Of a stretch of 64,000 nucleotides of DNA, positions 53,623 through 62,440 are shown piece by piece. The position numbers and the translations under genes were made by a program. The notes under the pieces were generated by a model that saw only the letters and a program-made list of their open reading frames with translations, was not told the origin of the DNA and did not search any database. The stretch comes from Candidatus Cloacimonadota bacterium. Lineage in GTDB: Bacteria > Cloacimonadota > Cloacimonadia > Cloacimonadales > TCS61. Position 1 is the stretch's first letter. Each line of letters starts with the position of its first letter. The DNA lies in NCBI GenBank assembly GCA_021734835.1, contig JAIPIH010000001.1, positions 248,001-312,000 of the forward strand, given 5' to 3'.

Positions 53623-55926
53623 TTACTTCAACAATAGCATCTTTTTTGTTAGAACCCTTTCATTAGTTTCTAATTTATAAAAATAGACTCCGCTGGAAAC
53701 CTTCCTGCCCTTATCATCTCTACTATTCCAGATCATTTCACTTCTACCAGGACTCATGTAGCAATCCAATAAGGTTTTTACTTTCTGTCCTTTGACATTG
53801 TAGATTTCTAATTTAACGTTTCCCGATTCCGGTAGATCGAAAACTATCTTAGTCTCAGGATTGAACGGATTTGGATAATTTTGTAATTTAAAATTCGTAA
53901 TTGGTAATTCGTTATTAATTACATTTACTGAATCTGCTCCAAACTCATAACAACCCATATCTATGATAGCAATTCCGTTCTCATCACCATCCCACACTCT
54001 TTGATTATGCAGTAGATCCCAGGGTGGTAAAAATAAACCGGTTGTGTCCGGTGTTCCGGTATCTACGCATGGAGACCCCGCTGTTAGTTGGTAGGGATTT
54101 TCACCAACTCCTGCAAATTGCGGATCTTCATCTATATTGCCTTCTCCCCAATTGATGATGTTAGCATTATTCTCGTTGTAAATTCCTGCTTCACCATTCT
54201 TAATATTACAGTTTTCCATATCGAGTTCATAAGTGTAGCCATACTGTGTATCATCTGCCAAATAAATTTCATAGTCAGTATTATTATGCATTATTGTATT
54301 TCTTAATGTTAAATTACTAAAAGCTTTTATTGTATTATTTTCATTATAGTTGTCTACAATTGTACTATTATTTATCTCTATATTTCCATCACCACCCGAA
54401 ACAATAACAAATTCATCATGACTGCTGTTACCGGAAATCAGACAATTATTCATAGTTATGTGATCATTATGACCATATTCCGTTACTAAACGACTTACAC
54501 AAGAAGCATCGTCATAAGATGTACAATTTGAGATAACAGTATTTTCAACATTGAAATGATCATAAGCATTTAAATGTAAACCTGTTGATCCTGGATAGAT
54601 AGGATTATAAACTAAAGAATTATTACTGATAACACAATTCCTTAATATTCCGGTATTTTCAAACAAAGCAAACCCAGCAGTTATCTTAGCAGTATTATTT
54701 GTAACGATAATGTTATCGTAAAGATTTTCAACATACTCATCTTCTATTACACACCTAATATTAGAATTTCCATCTATTGTAATATTAGTAACTTTTAAAT
54801 AATTAATGCTTCGAAAATTCAAGATACAATTTGCTTCAAAATCAAAATCATTTTGAATAGTAAAGTTTGATATTTCAGCAAATCCATCTAAATTAAGCCC
54901 CAAAATTGTAATGTTCATAGAGTCATTATTTAAAATAGTTGTTCCCATATATTCACCAATAATCGAAACATACTCTTTACAACCAATGGGAAAAATTTGT
55001 TGATTTATCTCATGTGAGTATGTACCAGCTGCGACATGAATTGTATGGGGATTTTGTTCATCTGCCTGTATTTTTCGAACAGCCCATGAGATATTTTTAA
55101 GCGGTTCGTCGGGAGTCAGTCCACTATTCTCATCATCGCCGTCAACCGTTACATAAAGATCCTGTGATACCAATTCCATCCAATTGTGTTGAATATCAAA
55201 GGAAAATAATGCTTCATCCAAATACTCAGCAAAAAACCTATCGGGATTGAAGACAGTGAATGTATCAACTATAACATTGACATTAACTTCATAACTAGCA
55301 CATAAATCTGCTCCTTTACCGGCATTATTGTTAAAAATATTACACCGATTATCTGGATCAAAGGTAATATCACTATCATAATCCCAAAAAGCAGCACCTC
55401 CTAATCCAGCAGAATTTTCATTAATTCTAAGACCTGCAAAAGTGAGATCAACTCTACATGTGTAGATTGCACCTCCTCTAGTAGAAAGATTTTTTTTAAA
55501 ATAACAATTCATTATTGTTCCGTATTCTATGTATATAGCATAAATTCCACCGCCATTATATGCATCTGAAAATGTACCATAACCATTTTGAATGGTAAAA
55601 CCACGGATTATTACATCAATATCTATATATTGCAAAATGATACAACTGTTCTGACGTTGACCATCAATGATCGTTGTAGCAATGTATTGCGGGTCACCGG
55701 TTATCATTTCCAGACTGGCAAGAGTAATATTCTTATCATCAATGTTCAGATTTTCATAATACATGCCGGGATAAACAAGGACAGTATCAGAATCTACAGA
55801 AGAGTTGATACCTTCCTGGATGGTTGTGAAGTTTCCTGTGCCGTCTTGTTTGATGTGCCAGATAGTGGAATTTAACAACGAACTAAACAAACAAAACGAA
55901 CAAAGGATAAGTAATTTAATTTTCAT
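53623..55926 (-). CDS. Secreted parallel beta-helix protein with Por-type sorting domain
   Basis: A 767-residue secreted protein with a signal peptide (MKIKLLILCSFCLFSSLLNS) and a strong AAAGGGGG ribosome site. The bulk is a right-handed parallel beta-helix: a GNFTTIQEGINSS start, many short NCYFKKN/NISKN-type turns and a second helix segment starting YVTVDGDDENSGLTPDEPL, as in DUF1565/pectate-lyase-like proteins. Near the end GSPCVDTGTPD and WDGDENGIAIIDMGCYEFG are common in such repeats. The sorting domain has NYPNPFNPETKI, SGVYFYKLE and the end KKMLLLK. It may be a surface polysaccharide-binding or lyase protein; no catalytic residues can be assigned. Confidence 0.85.
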   Translation of the reverse strand: MKIKLLILCSFCLFSSLLNSTIWHIKQDGTGNFTTIQEGINSSVDSDTVLVYPGMYYENLNIDDKNITLASLEMITGDPQYIATTIIDGQRQNSCIILQYIDIDVIIRGFTIQNGYGTFSDAYNGGGIYAIYIEYGTIMNCYFKKNLSTRGGAIYTCRVDLTFAGLRINENSAGLGGAAFWDYDSDITFDPDNRCNIFNNNAGKGADLCASYEVNVNVIVDTFTVFNPDRFFAEYLDEALFSFDIQHNWMELVSQDLYVTVDGDDENSGLTPDEPLKNISWAVRKIQADEQNPHTIHVAAGTYSHEINQQIFPIGCKEYVSIIGEYMGTTILNNDSMNITILGLNLDGFAEISNFTIQNDFDFEANCILNFRSINYLKVTNITIDGNSNIRCVIEDEYVENLYDNIIVTNNTAKITAGFALFENTGILRNCVISNNSLVYNPIYPGSTGLHLNAYDHFNVENTVISNCTSYDDASCVSRLVTEYGHNDHITMNNCLISGNSSHDEFVIVSGGDGNIEINNSTIVDNYNENNTIKAFSNLTLRNTIMHNNTDYEIYLADDTQYGYTYELDMENCNIKNGEAGIYNENNANIINWGEGNIDEDPQFAGVGENPYQLTAGSPCVDTGTPDTTGLFLPPWDLLHNQRVWDGDENGIAIIDMGCYEFGADSVNVINNELPITNFKLQNYPNPFNPETKIVFDLPESGNVKLEIYNVKGQKVKTLLDCYMSPGRSEMIWNSRDDKGRKVSSGVYFYKLETNERVLTKKMLLLK

Positions 55927-56166
55927 TTAACCCCCTTTAATTCCCTACTTTTACATAGAGAGGTTTATAGGTATTTATTATCGTCCGATGTGTTTCGCAA
56001 AGCGAAGCCAAATCTAAACGATGAGATTGTATCGCAGTATAATGTTTTATGAGTAGATTTGTTAACTACCAACATTATATCTCCTTTGTTCAAATATTGT
56101 GTAGATTGCGTTTTTTATTTTCAATCGCAAGCCACATTTGCGAAGCCGACTCATTACTCACCCCAA

Positions 56167-56196
56167 CCCCTCTCTTAAACCAAGAGAGGGGCTTTT
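56167..56196 (+). repeat. Strong hairpin with T-run (repeat or terminator)
   Basis: CCCCTCTCTT (56167-56176) pairs with AAGAGAGGGG (56182-56191), a 10-base stem with 5-base loop, followed by CTTTTT. It could end transcription on the plus strand, but no plus-strand gene precedes it. The flanking ACTCACCCCAACC makes a dispersed repeat more likely. Confidence 0.6.
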
Positions 56197-56201
56197 TGTA
56201 G

Positions 56202-56223
56202 GGACGATTACCCTTAATCGTCC
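56202..56223. repeat. Palindromic module A, copy 2
   Basis: GGACGATTA-CCCT-TAATCGTCC, a 9-base stem; its core is identical to 53469-53486. Confidence 0.8.
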
Positions 56224-56246
56224 GCATCATTTGCAAATCAACTATC

Positions 56247-56267
56247 GGTCAATTCGGTGAATTGACC
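56247..56267. repeat. Palindromic module B, diverged copy
   Basis: GGTCAATTC and GAATTGACC arms (9 base pairs) with 3-base loop, preceded by TATC and followed by CTA. Compensatory changes relative to the 53513 and 53567 copies keep the stem. Confidence 0.8.
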
Positions 56268-56274
56268 CTATTAT

Positions 56275-56303
56275 GTCATCCTCAGTTTGACTGGAAATCT
56301 CAG
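56275..56303. repeat. Repeat module C, copy 2
   Basis: A 29-base unit starting GTCATC and ending ATCTCAG; 21 of 29 positions match 53594-53622. Confidence 0.65.
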
Positions 56304-56393
56304 ATTCCCTCTTTCACGGAAATGGCATCAATTTTTTTATTTAATGAACAATATCCTTGCGAAGGTCAAAAACACCCCACGGCTAAAGCCGCA

Positions 56394-56409
56394 CCCCTCT
56401 CAAGAGGGG
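56394..56409. repeat. Short perfect hairpin
   Basis: CCCCTCT-CA-AGAGGGG, a 7-base stem with a 2-base loop, preceded by a CGGCT-AA-AGCCG hairpin at 56380-56391. It has a stem like that at 56167 but lacks a T-run. Confidence 0.6.
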
Positions 56410-56457
56410 AATTAACCTTCGTAAGGTAATTCACAATTTACAATTCATCATTTATAA

Positions 56458-59028
56458 TTACTTAAGCATCAGCATCTTCTTCATTATTGTTTCATCTTTC
56501 GTTGATAATTTGTAGAAGTATACTCCTGATGAAATATTCTTTTCGTTATTGTCTTTACCATTCCAGACAGCTTCATACAAACCTGCCGGTTGCTCTCCAT
56601 TAACAAGAGTTTTAACTAATTGTCCTTTGATGTTGTACACGTTTAATTCAGCCATACCGTCATTTTGAAGAGAATACGCAATAGTTGTAGATGGATTGAA
56701 AGGATTAGGATAATTCTGATCTAAAGATGTTTTAGTTACTTCAGGAACATTATTCCCAGGTTCGTTAAAGGAAACAATATAATAATTGTTTTGGTTTTCA
56801 GAAAAATCTATTCTTGCTTTTATACCTGGATCATCTTGATTTTCTTTTAGTGTGTAGGAATCTATAATTGAATTTTCTGATCTTGAACCATAAGAAAGCT
56901 GGAATTCTACTGAACCCGGATCAAAAGTAACAGTATCATTATAAACATATGCTCGAATTTGGACCAATGAGTCTTCAATTACTTCTGCTCCTTTACACTC
57001 ACCTTCAACGAAAATACCTAATTCTGTTGGATTATCCAGAGCTTCAAGATCAAGTTCTACATACACGGGAATGTAATCTACTTCTTCCGTATAGGCAAAA
57101 TCCTGAGCTTTAGGGAGTGTTATTTTAGGTACAGTACCACCACCATCTTCTCCCCAGAAGAAACTTCCATTTCCTGTACAATTAACAATGACCAGATCAC
57201 CATAATTTAATGTAGGAACCCTCGGTATCTTACCTACTCCCAGCCAACTATTATCAGCTAATTTTATATATGTAAAAGTTCTTGTTGTTATCCTATTTAT
57301 CTTATCAAGTACTTCCGCCAGAGCATCAAAGGGATTCATGCTTTCTTCTAGGAAATACCCGAGCCAGTTCTCTCCACCTGCTACAAGGTTTATTGTTTGT
57401 TCAGGGTACTCCAGGAAACCGGTAATTTCTATTGTCGCAGCTTCATTCATTTCTAATTTATAACCTTTTACACTGGTGAATTCCTGTTCAGCATGATGCC
57501 AATAAGTGGTATAATAAATGTTATTTACACCGCCTTGAGTTTCGACTAGTTCAAGTGCGGCAGGAATGGGTGGCAGCATTATATCGTAGAGTACATTAGA
57601 AGCAATATCTTCCTCTGCATAGATATCATCCAGAACAGGGAAACATTTCCAGTTAATGCCCTCGTTGGCATCAATTAGTTCAACGGTATCAATTGTATGA
57701 TCAATTGCTCGTACTGCACCGATATCAGAAGGGGTGCCGTCTGAATCGGTAATTGATGGATCACCAGCATCAATACAGGGTGATTTGACAGTAGAATTCC
57801 AAAGAGGTTGGTAAGTTTGATAATCAATTTGGGAATTAGTATCAATTAAACAACCCGTACCAATAGTAACACCATTTCCAAGATTACCACTTTGATAAGT
57901 GCTACAATAGTTTAGTGTTACATCACCAGATGAAATATAGTCACAATCGTTATTAAGAAAAATGCAATTTGTTAATATTAGCTCTCCATTAATGTTATCA
58001 TTAATGACTTGTGTGATGTCTTGATTTTCAATAAAGGAATTATTTGTCATTAGAACATCACCAGTGTTGTAAATAATATTACATGGTTGATCAGGGGCAT
58101 AATTATAACCAAAAATATTGTCCTTTATTTCGCCGGAACTACTATAAACGCCTATTATTGTGGGATCATAAGTCTGACAATTCGTAATCAATTCACCACA
58201 AGTATTGGAAGTAAATTTATTTCCAATTACTGAATTATTTTCCCCGTAGCCTAGATATAAAGCAGAAGCACCATGGTTTGTACGATTAAAATAGAAAAAA
58301 TTATTTTCGATTATTGTATTATTGCATTCACCAAAAACAGCACCAGCACCTATACCTGAGTACGTATTTACTCCAACATTTGCAAAAGAACTTCCAGTTC
58401 TATTATTATACACTATATTATTTGAAAATAACACATTATCACTAAAACTTACAATAATAGCTCCTCCATGAAAGGCAATGTTGTTATTAAATGTACAATT
58501 CTTTACTTGTGCACCATTTGCATATAATATTTGAACAGCTCCTCCATTTTCTGGTCCAGGCCAATAATTATTACATGGGTATTCTCCTGCCGAGCAATTA
58601 TTAAAAACAATACCATCTAAAATGGGATTACCATTTTCAATTGCGATTGCACCACCACCCCTAAAATTGAATCCACTAATTGTTTGTGCATTGTTTATTG
58701 TTATATCTTGAATGATGTCTTCTTCTGTTCCATTTTCAATAAAAAAAGCTCTGCTTTGATCATCACAATCTATAACGGGGCTATTTAGTCCATAAATACG
58801 AATGGTCTTACTTGTACCATCCCAATAGATATTAGTATTATTAACACCTGTATAATCACTAGCAGTACCAATTACACAAATTGAGGCACTTGTTTGAACT
58901 GCATTAACAGCACTCATTATGTCTGTAAAATCTCCAGGACCACTTTGATTAACTACATACGACTCATCATATGCGAATAATCTGCAAATTGTTAAAATAA
59001 CAATTGCAAGTAAAATATATCTTTTCAT
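56458..59028 (-). CDS. Secreted beta-helix protein with Por-type sorting domain
   Basis: An 856-residue protein with a signal peptide (MKRYILLAIVILTICRLFA) and an AAGGAG ribosome site. Residues about 25-420 form a parallel beta-helix with many N-rich turns (VKNCTFNNNIAFHGGAI, NNIVYNNRTG and similar), ending in SPCIDAGDPSITD and SDGTPSDIGAV as in other right-handed helix proteins. A middle region (about 450-640) of unknown type is followed by a cohesin-like or Fn-like stretch and a C-terminal sorting domain with NYPNPFNPSTTI, SGVYFYKLS and the end KKMLMLK. Surface location by type IX secretion is likely. It is related in plan to the gene at 53623 but not a simple duplicate. Confidence 0.85.
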   Translation of the reverse strand: MKRYILLAIVILTICRLFAYDESYVVNQSGPGDFTDIMSAVNAVQTSASICVIGTASDYTGVNNTNIYWDGTSKTIRIYGLNSPVIDCDDQSRAFFIENGTEEDIIQDITINNAQTISGFNFRGGGAIAIENGNPILDGIVFNNCSAGEYPCNNYWPGPENGGAVQILYANGAQVKNCTFNNNIAFHGGAIIVSFSDNVLFSNNIVYNNRTGSSFANVGVNTYSGIGAGAVFGECNNTIIENNFFYFNRTNHGASALYLGYGENNSVIGNKFTSNTCGELITNCQTYDPTIIGVYSSSGEIKDNIFGYNYAPDQPCNIIYNTGDVLMTNNSFIENQDITQVINDNINGELILTNCIFLNNDCDYISSGDVTLNYCSTYQSGNLGNGVTIGTGCLIDTNSQIDYQTYQPLWNSTVKSPCIDAGDPSITDSDGTPSDIGAVRAIDHTIDTVELIDANEGINWKCFPVLDDIYAEEDIASNVLYDIMLPPIPAALELVETQGGVNNIYYTTYWHHAEQEFTSVKGYKLEMNEAATIEITGFLEYPEQTINLVAGGENWLGYFLEESMNPFDALAEVLDKINRITTRTFTYIKLADNSWLGVGKIPRVPTLNYGDLVIVNCTGNGSFFWGEDGGGTVPKITLPKAQDFAYTEEVDYIPVYVELDLEALDNPTELGIFVEGECKGAEVIEDSLVQIRAYVYNDTVTFDPGSVEFQLSYGSRSENSIIDSYTLKENQDDPGIKARIDFSENQNNYYIVSFNEPGNNVPEVTKTSLDQNYPNPFNPSTTIAYSLQNDGMAELNVYNIKGQLVKTLVNGEQPAGLYEAVWNGKDNNEKNISSGVYFYKLSTKDETIMKKMLMLK

Positions 59029-59115
59029 TTTATTTTCTCCTTATTACTTTTTTACTTTCATCTCATTCTTCATTTTTCTCAAGTACCGTGACTTTAGATT
59101 AGGTGTTAGTTTTAC

Positions 59116-59151
59116 TCACACGAACTTATTCTTACAGATAATGAACAACAT
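59116..59151 (-). CDS. Possible 11-residue leader ORF upstream of beta-helix gene
   Basis: An ATG at 59151 follows AAAGGAGG by 5 bases, a near-ideal ribosome site. It encodes MLFIICKNKFV and stops with TGA, 88 bases before the next gene's start and in the same frame. It could be a leader peptide, a small membrane peptide or an accidental site. Confidence 0.3.
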   Translation of the reverse strand: MLFIICKNKFV

Positions 59152-59280
59152 ATCATCCTCCTTTATGTGAAAAAGAAAACCACTAACTTGTCAAATAGTT
59201 TATTTTTTTTCATTTTATGCTTTCCTACTTATATATGTTCAAAAACTCAAAATTGTGACGAAGCCGCTCAAAAAAATTTT

Positions 59281-59335
59281 GAAGATCTTTAATCATCTTC
59301 ATTTATATGCATTATAACTTATTATATTGCATATA
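59281..59335. repeat. Two adjacent inverted repeats upstream of uvrB
   Basis: GAAGAT/ATCTTC (59281-59286 and 59295-59300, 8-base loop) is followed by TATATGCA/TGCATATA (59304-59311 and 59328-59335, 16-base spacer). Perhaps a protein-binding site or hairpin; no known operator fits. Confidence 0.4.
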
Positions 59336-59566
59336 GTTAAGCTAGTCTTAAAGCTGAAATAAAAAAAATCATTTTTTTTGCATTTTTTTTGTGTTCGTAA
59401 AAATTATTAACTATAGAGTTAAAGAAATGAATATAAACTTGCTGACATTCAAGCTGAGATTATCGAAAATGTGATTAATCTCCTGCATGAACTTTTTTAT
59501 GAAAAACCTTGCCTTTCCCAGGAAGTTATTTAATTTATTTCACATGTTTTATCAGGAAAATAAATA

Positions 59567-61555
59567 ATGCAAGAATTTAAATTGGTTTCGGGTTATCAGC
59601 CCAGAGGTGATCAACCTCAGGCAATATCTGCCTTAGTCGAAGGTATTGATAATAAGGAAAGATTTCAAACACTTCTTGGTGTAACAGGCTCAGGGAAAAC
59701 CTTTACTGTAGCTAACGTTATCAAAGAAGTAAACAAACCCACGCTGGTTATTTCCCATAACAAAACTTTAGCAGCTCAACTTTATGGTGAATTCAAAACA
59801 CTCTTCCCAGAAAATGCAGTTGAGTTCTTTATAAGTTATTACGATTATTATCAACCTGAGGCGTATATTCCGGGTCAGGATGTTTATATAGAAAAAGATT
59901 CAGATATAAACAGTCAGATAGAAAAACTACGCTTAAGAGCCACTATGAGTTTAATGGAACGCCGTGATGTGATAATCGTTGCCAGCGTATCCTGTATTTA
60001 CGGATTGGGCACACCCCAGAATTATCGTGATGCTCTGGTCCGCATAAAAGTTGGTGATATTATTGAGCGTGATGAACTGCTGAAAAAACTTATAGATATC
60101 CATTACGGCAGGAACGATATTGCTTTTGAACGAGGAGCTTTTCGAGTTAGAGGTGATATTGTCGATATCTATCCAGCTTATCTGGAGAATTCCATTCGAA
60201 TTGAGTTCTTTGGTGATGTAATTGAAAATATCTCACGGATAAATCCCTTGAACAATAGAATCTTAGAAGAAGTAGATGAATATCCTATTTATCCGGCAAA
60301 TCACTTTATCACTTCTAAAGATACATTAAAAAAAGCGACAGAGCAAATTAAAGCAGAATTAAAAGACAGAGTTAAATATTACGAGAAGAATGGTAAACTG
60401 CTTGAAGCTCAACGTCTTACGCAGAGAGTAAATTTTGATCTTGAAATGCTGAATGAACTGGGATTTTGCTCAGGAATAGAGAATTATTCAAGGCATCTCA
60501 CCGGTGGGAAAAAGGGAGATCCTCCCTACTGTTTGTTAGATTATTTTCCCGATGATTTTTTAATGGTCATTGATGAATCTCATGCATCTATTCCACAAAT
60601 TCATGGTATGTATGGGGGAGATTATACCAGGAAGAAAAATCTGGTAGATTATGGTTTCAGACTTCCCTCCGCTTTTGATAACCGTCCCTTAAAATTTGAA
60701 GAATTCGAAAAAAAAATAAACCAGGTAATTTTTCTTTCAGCTACTCCGGCTGATTATGAATTAGAAAAAACAGATGGTGTCTTTGTGGAGCAGGTTATTC
60801 GTCCCACCGGATTAATGGATCCTGTGATTGAAGTGAAACCAATTGATACGCAGGTTGATGATCTGATTAAACAGATAAACGAAAGAACTGGGCGAAAAGA
60901 AAAAATATTAGTAACTACACTTACTAAGAGAATGGCTGAAGATCTATCTGAATATCTAAGTAAAGCAGGGATAAGAACAAGATATATGCATAGCGAGATC
61001 GGTACAATGGAGCGTTCTAAGATCATAAGAGATTTTCGTATGGATGAGTTTGATGTTCTGGTGGGAATTAATTTACTACGTGAAGGATTGGATCTGCCCG
61101 AAGTTTCTTTAGTCGCTATTCTGGATGCTGATAAAGTCGGGTTTCTCAGATCAGCCAGATCACTGATCCAAACTGCTGGAAGAGCTGCTAGAAATACTAA
61201 CGGGAAAGTTATTTTTTATGCGGCACATATATCTGCTGCTATGCAGGAAGCGATCTCCGAAACAGAGAGAAGAAGAAAAAAACAGATGAGCTATAACGTA
61301 AAAAATAATATCACTCCAACATCTATCCAAAAAAGCATCGATGATATAATGCTCTCAACTAAAGTAGCCGACGGCTATAAGAAAAAAGAAGAGAAAAAAT
61401 CTGATAAAGATAAATTCAAAGAATATCTCGAACTAGATTCAATTGAGGATGTAGTTGAATTATTAACTAAAGAGATGAATGAAGCAGCAGAGAACCTTGA
61501 TTTTGAGAGAGCGGCAGAACTTCGGGACAGAATATTTGAGCTGCAGGATCTTTAA
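59567..61555 (+). CDS. uvrB: Excinuclease ABC subunit B
   Basis: A 662-residue UvrB, the damage-verifying helicase of nucleotide excision repair. It has LLGVTGSGKTFT (36-47, Walker A), the beta-hairpin segment YYDYYQPEAYIP, VIDESHASIPQ (DESH box), FLSATPADYE, INLLREGLDLPEVS and QTAGRAARN. The C-terminal UVR domain NEAAENLDFERAAELRD binds UvrC. Length is normal. It diverges from the beta-helix gene and is followed 29 bases later by the fumarase genes, which are likely read through from it. Confidence 0.97.
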   Translation: MQEFKLVSGYQPRGDQPQAISALVEGIDNKERFQTLLGVTGSGKTFTVANVIKEVNKPTLVISHNKTLAAQLYGEFKTLFPENAVEFFISYYDYYQPEAYIPGQDVYIEKDSDINSQIEKLRLRATMSLMERRDVIIVASVSCIYGLGTPQNYRDALVRIKVGDIIERDELLKKLIDIHYGRNDIAFERGAFRVRGDIVDIYPAYLENSIRIEFFGDVIENISRINPLNNRILEEVDEYPIYPANHFITSKDTLKKATEQIKAELKDRVKYYEKNGKLLEAQRLTQRVNFDLEMLNELGFCSGIENYSRHLTGGKKGDPPYCLLDYFPDDFLMVIDESHASIPQIHGMYGGDYTRKKNLVDYGFRLPSAFDNRPLKFEEFEKKINQVIFLSATPADYELEKTDGVFVEQVIRPTGLMDPVIEVKPIDTQVDDLIKQINERTGRKEKILVTTLTKRMAEDLSEYLSKAGIRTRYMHSEIGTMERSKIIRDFRMDEFDVLVGINLLREGLDLPEVSLVAILDADKVGFLRSARSLIQTAGRAARNTNGKVIFYAAHISAAMQEAISETERRRKKQMSYNVKNNITPTSIQKSIDDIMLSTKVADGYKKKEEKKSDKDKFKEYLELDSIEDVVELLTKEMNEAAENLDFERAAELRDRIFELQDL

Positions 61556-61584
61556 TTGCATTATTAAAAGTGAGGAAATCTGAT

Positions 61585-62430
61585 ATGCGTGAAATAAATG
61601 TTAATGATCTGATCCCGCTGGTTAAGAAATTATCTATCGATGCTAATTATTATATTGGTGAAGATATTATTAACAAGATCAAAGAATTTCGGGAACTGGA
61701 AGAATCTCCTACTGCTGTGGAAATACTGGATGTCATGTTAGAAAACTATAAACTAGCTGCTGAAGAGAGAATGGCTGTCTGCCAGGATACCGGCAGCGCT
61801 GTAGTTTTTGTCGAGTTAGGGCAGGATGTTCATTTGACAAGAGGTGATTTCTCAGAAGCGATTAATGAGGGTGTAAGGCAGGGTTATCATTCAGGTTATT
61901 TACGAAAATCAATTGTAAATGATCCTATTATTGAGCGTATAAATACAAATGATAATACCCCGGCGATTATTTACACTGATATCGTTCGTGGTGATAAGAT
62001 CAAAATAACTGTTGCTCCCAAAGGTGGCGGCAGTGAAAACATGAGTGAAATTAAAATGATGACCGCTGCTGTCGGTCTGGAAGGTGTTATTGAATTTGTG
62101 GTAGATCGGATCAAACGATCAGGCGGAAATCCCTGTCCTCCGGTGATTATTGGCATTGGTTTAGGTGGTAATTTCGAGCAAAGTGCCTTACTCTCAAAAA
62201 AAGCTCTGTTACGCAGATTGGACGAAAGAAACCCTGATCCTAAATGGGATAAAATAGAGAATGAGATCTTACAAAAAGTAAATAAGTTGGGAATAGGACC
62301 TCAGGGCTTAGGCGGGACAACAACCGCTTTAGGTGTAAGTATTTTAACCAAGCCATGCCATCTAGCCTCGATGCCTGTTGCGGTTAATGTGCAATGTCAC
62401 GCAGCTCGTCATAAGAGTATTATTATTTAA
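61585..62430 (+). CDS. Class I fumarate hydratase, alpha subunit
   Basis: A 281-residue alpha subunit of the two-subunit, oxygen-sensitive fumarase/tartrate dehydratase family. Motifs: AVCQDTGSAVVF (first Fe-S Cys), APKGGGSENMSEIKM, GGNPCPPVIIGIGLGG (second Cys) and TKPCHLASMPVAVNVQCHA near the end (further Cys). It hydrates fumarate to malate with a [4Fe-4S] cluster. The ATG at 61585 follows GAGGA; the frame opens at 61570. The beta subunit follows directly. Tartrate or methylfumarate specificity cannot be excluded. Confidence 0.93.
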   Translation: MREINVNDLIPLVKKLSIDANYYIGEDIINKIKEFRELEESPTAVEILDVMLENYKLAAEERMAVCQDTGSAVVFVELGQDVHLTRGDFSEAINEGVRQGYHSGYLRKSIVNDPIIERINTNDNTPAIIYTDIVRGDKIKITVAPKGGGSENMSEIKMMTAAVGLEGVIEFVVDRIKRSGGNPCPPVIIGIGLGGNFEQSALLSKKALLRRLDERNPDPKWDKIENEILQKVNKLGIGPQGLGGTTTALGVSILTKPCHLASMPVAVNVQCHAARHKSIII

Positions 62431-62440
62431 GTGAGGAATT

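Larger units (their letters stand above)
55927..56457. other. Repeat-rich intergenic region
   Basis: About 530 bases with no gene. It contains modules A, B and C of the palindromic cassette (56202-56303), two strong C-rich/G-rich hairpins (56167-56191 and 56394-56409), CCTTGCGAAGG and CCTTCGTAAGG mini-palindromes (56355-56365, 56416-56426) and an AATT-rich tail next to the following gene's stop. Nothing in it looks like a coding remnant. Confidence 0.7.
59029..59566. other. Divergent AT-rich region upstream of uvrB
   Basis: About 540 bases between divergent genes. It holds a short ORF with a strong ribosome site (59116-59151, minus), two inverted repeats (59281-59300 and 59304-59335), a TTTGACA-like element for the minus strand near 59190 and a 36-codon start-less ORF (59423-59533, plus). 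I see no RNA gene or known LexA box. Confidence 0.6.

Noticed and set aside
59340-59566. LexA/SOS box upstream of uvrB
   Set aside because: No convincing match to the known E. coli or Bacillus LexA consensus was found, and the operator of this phylum is not known to me.
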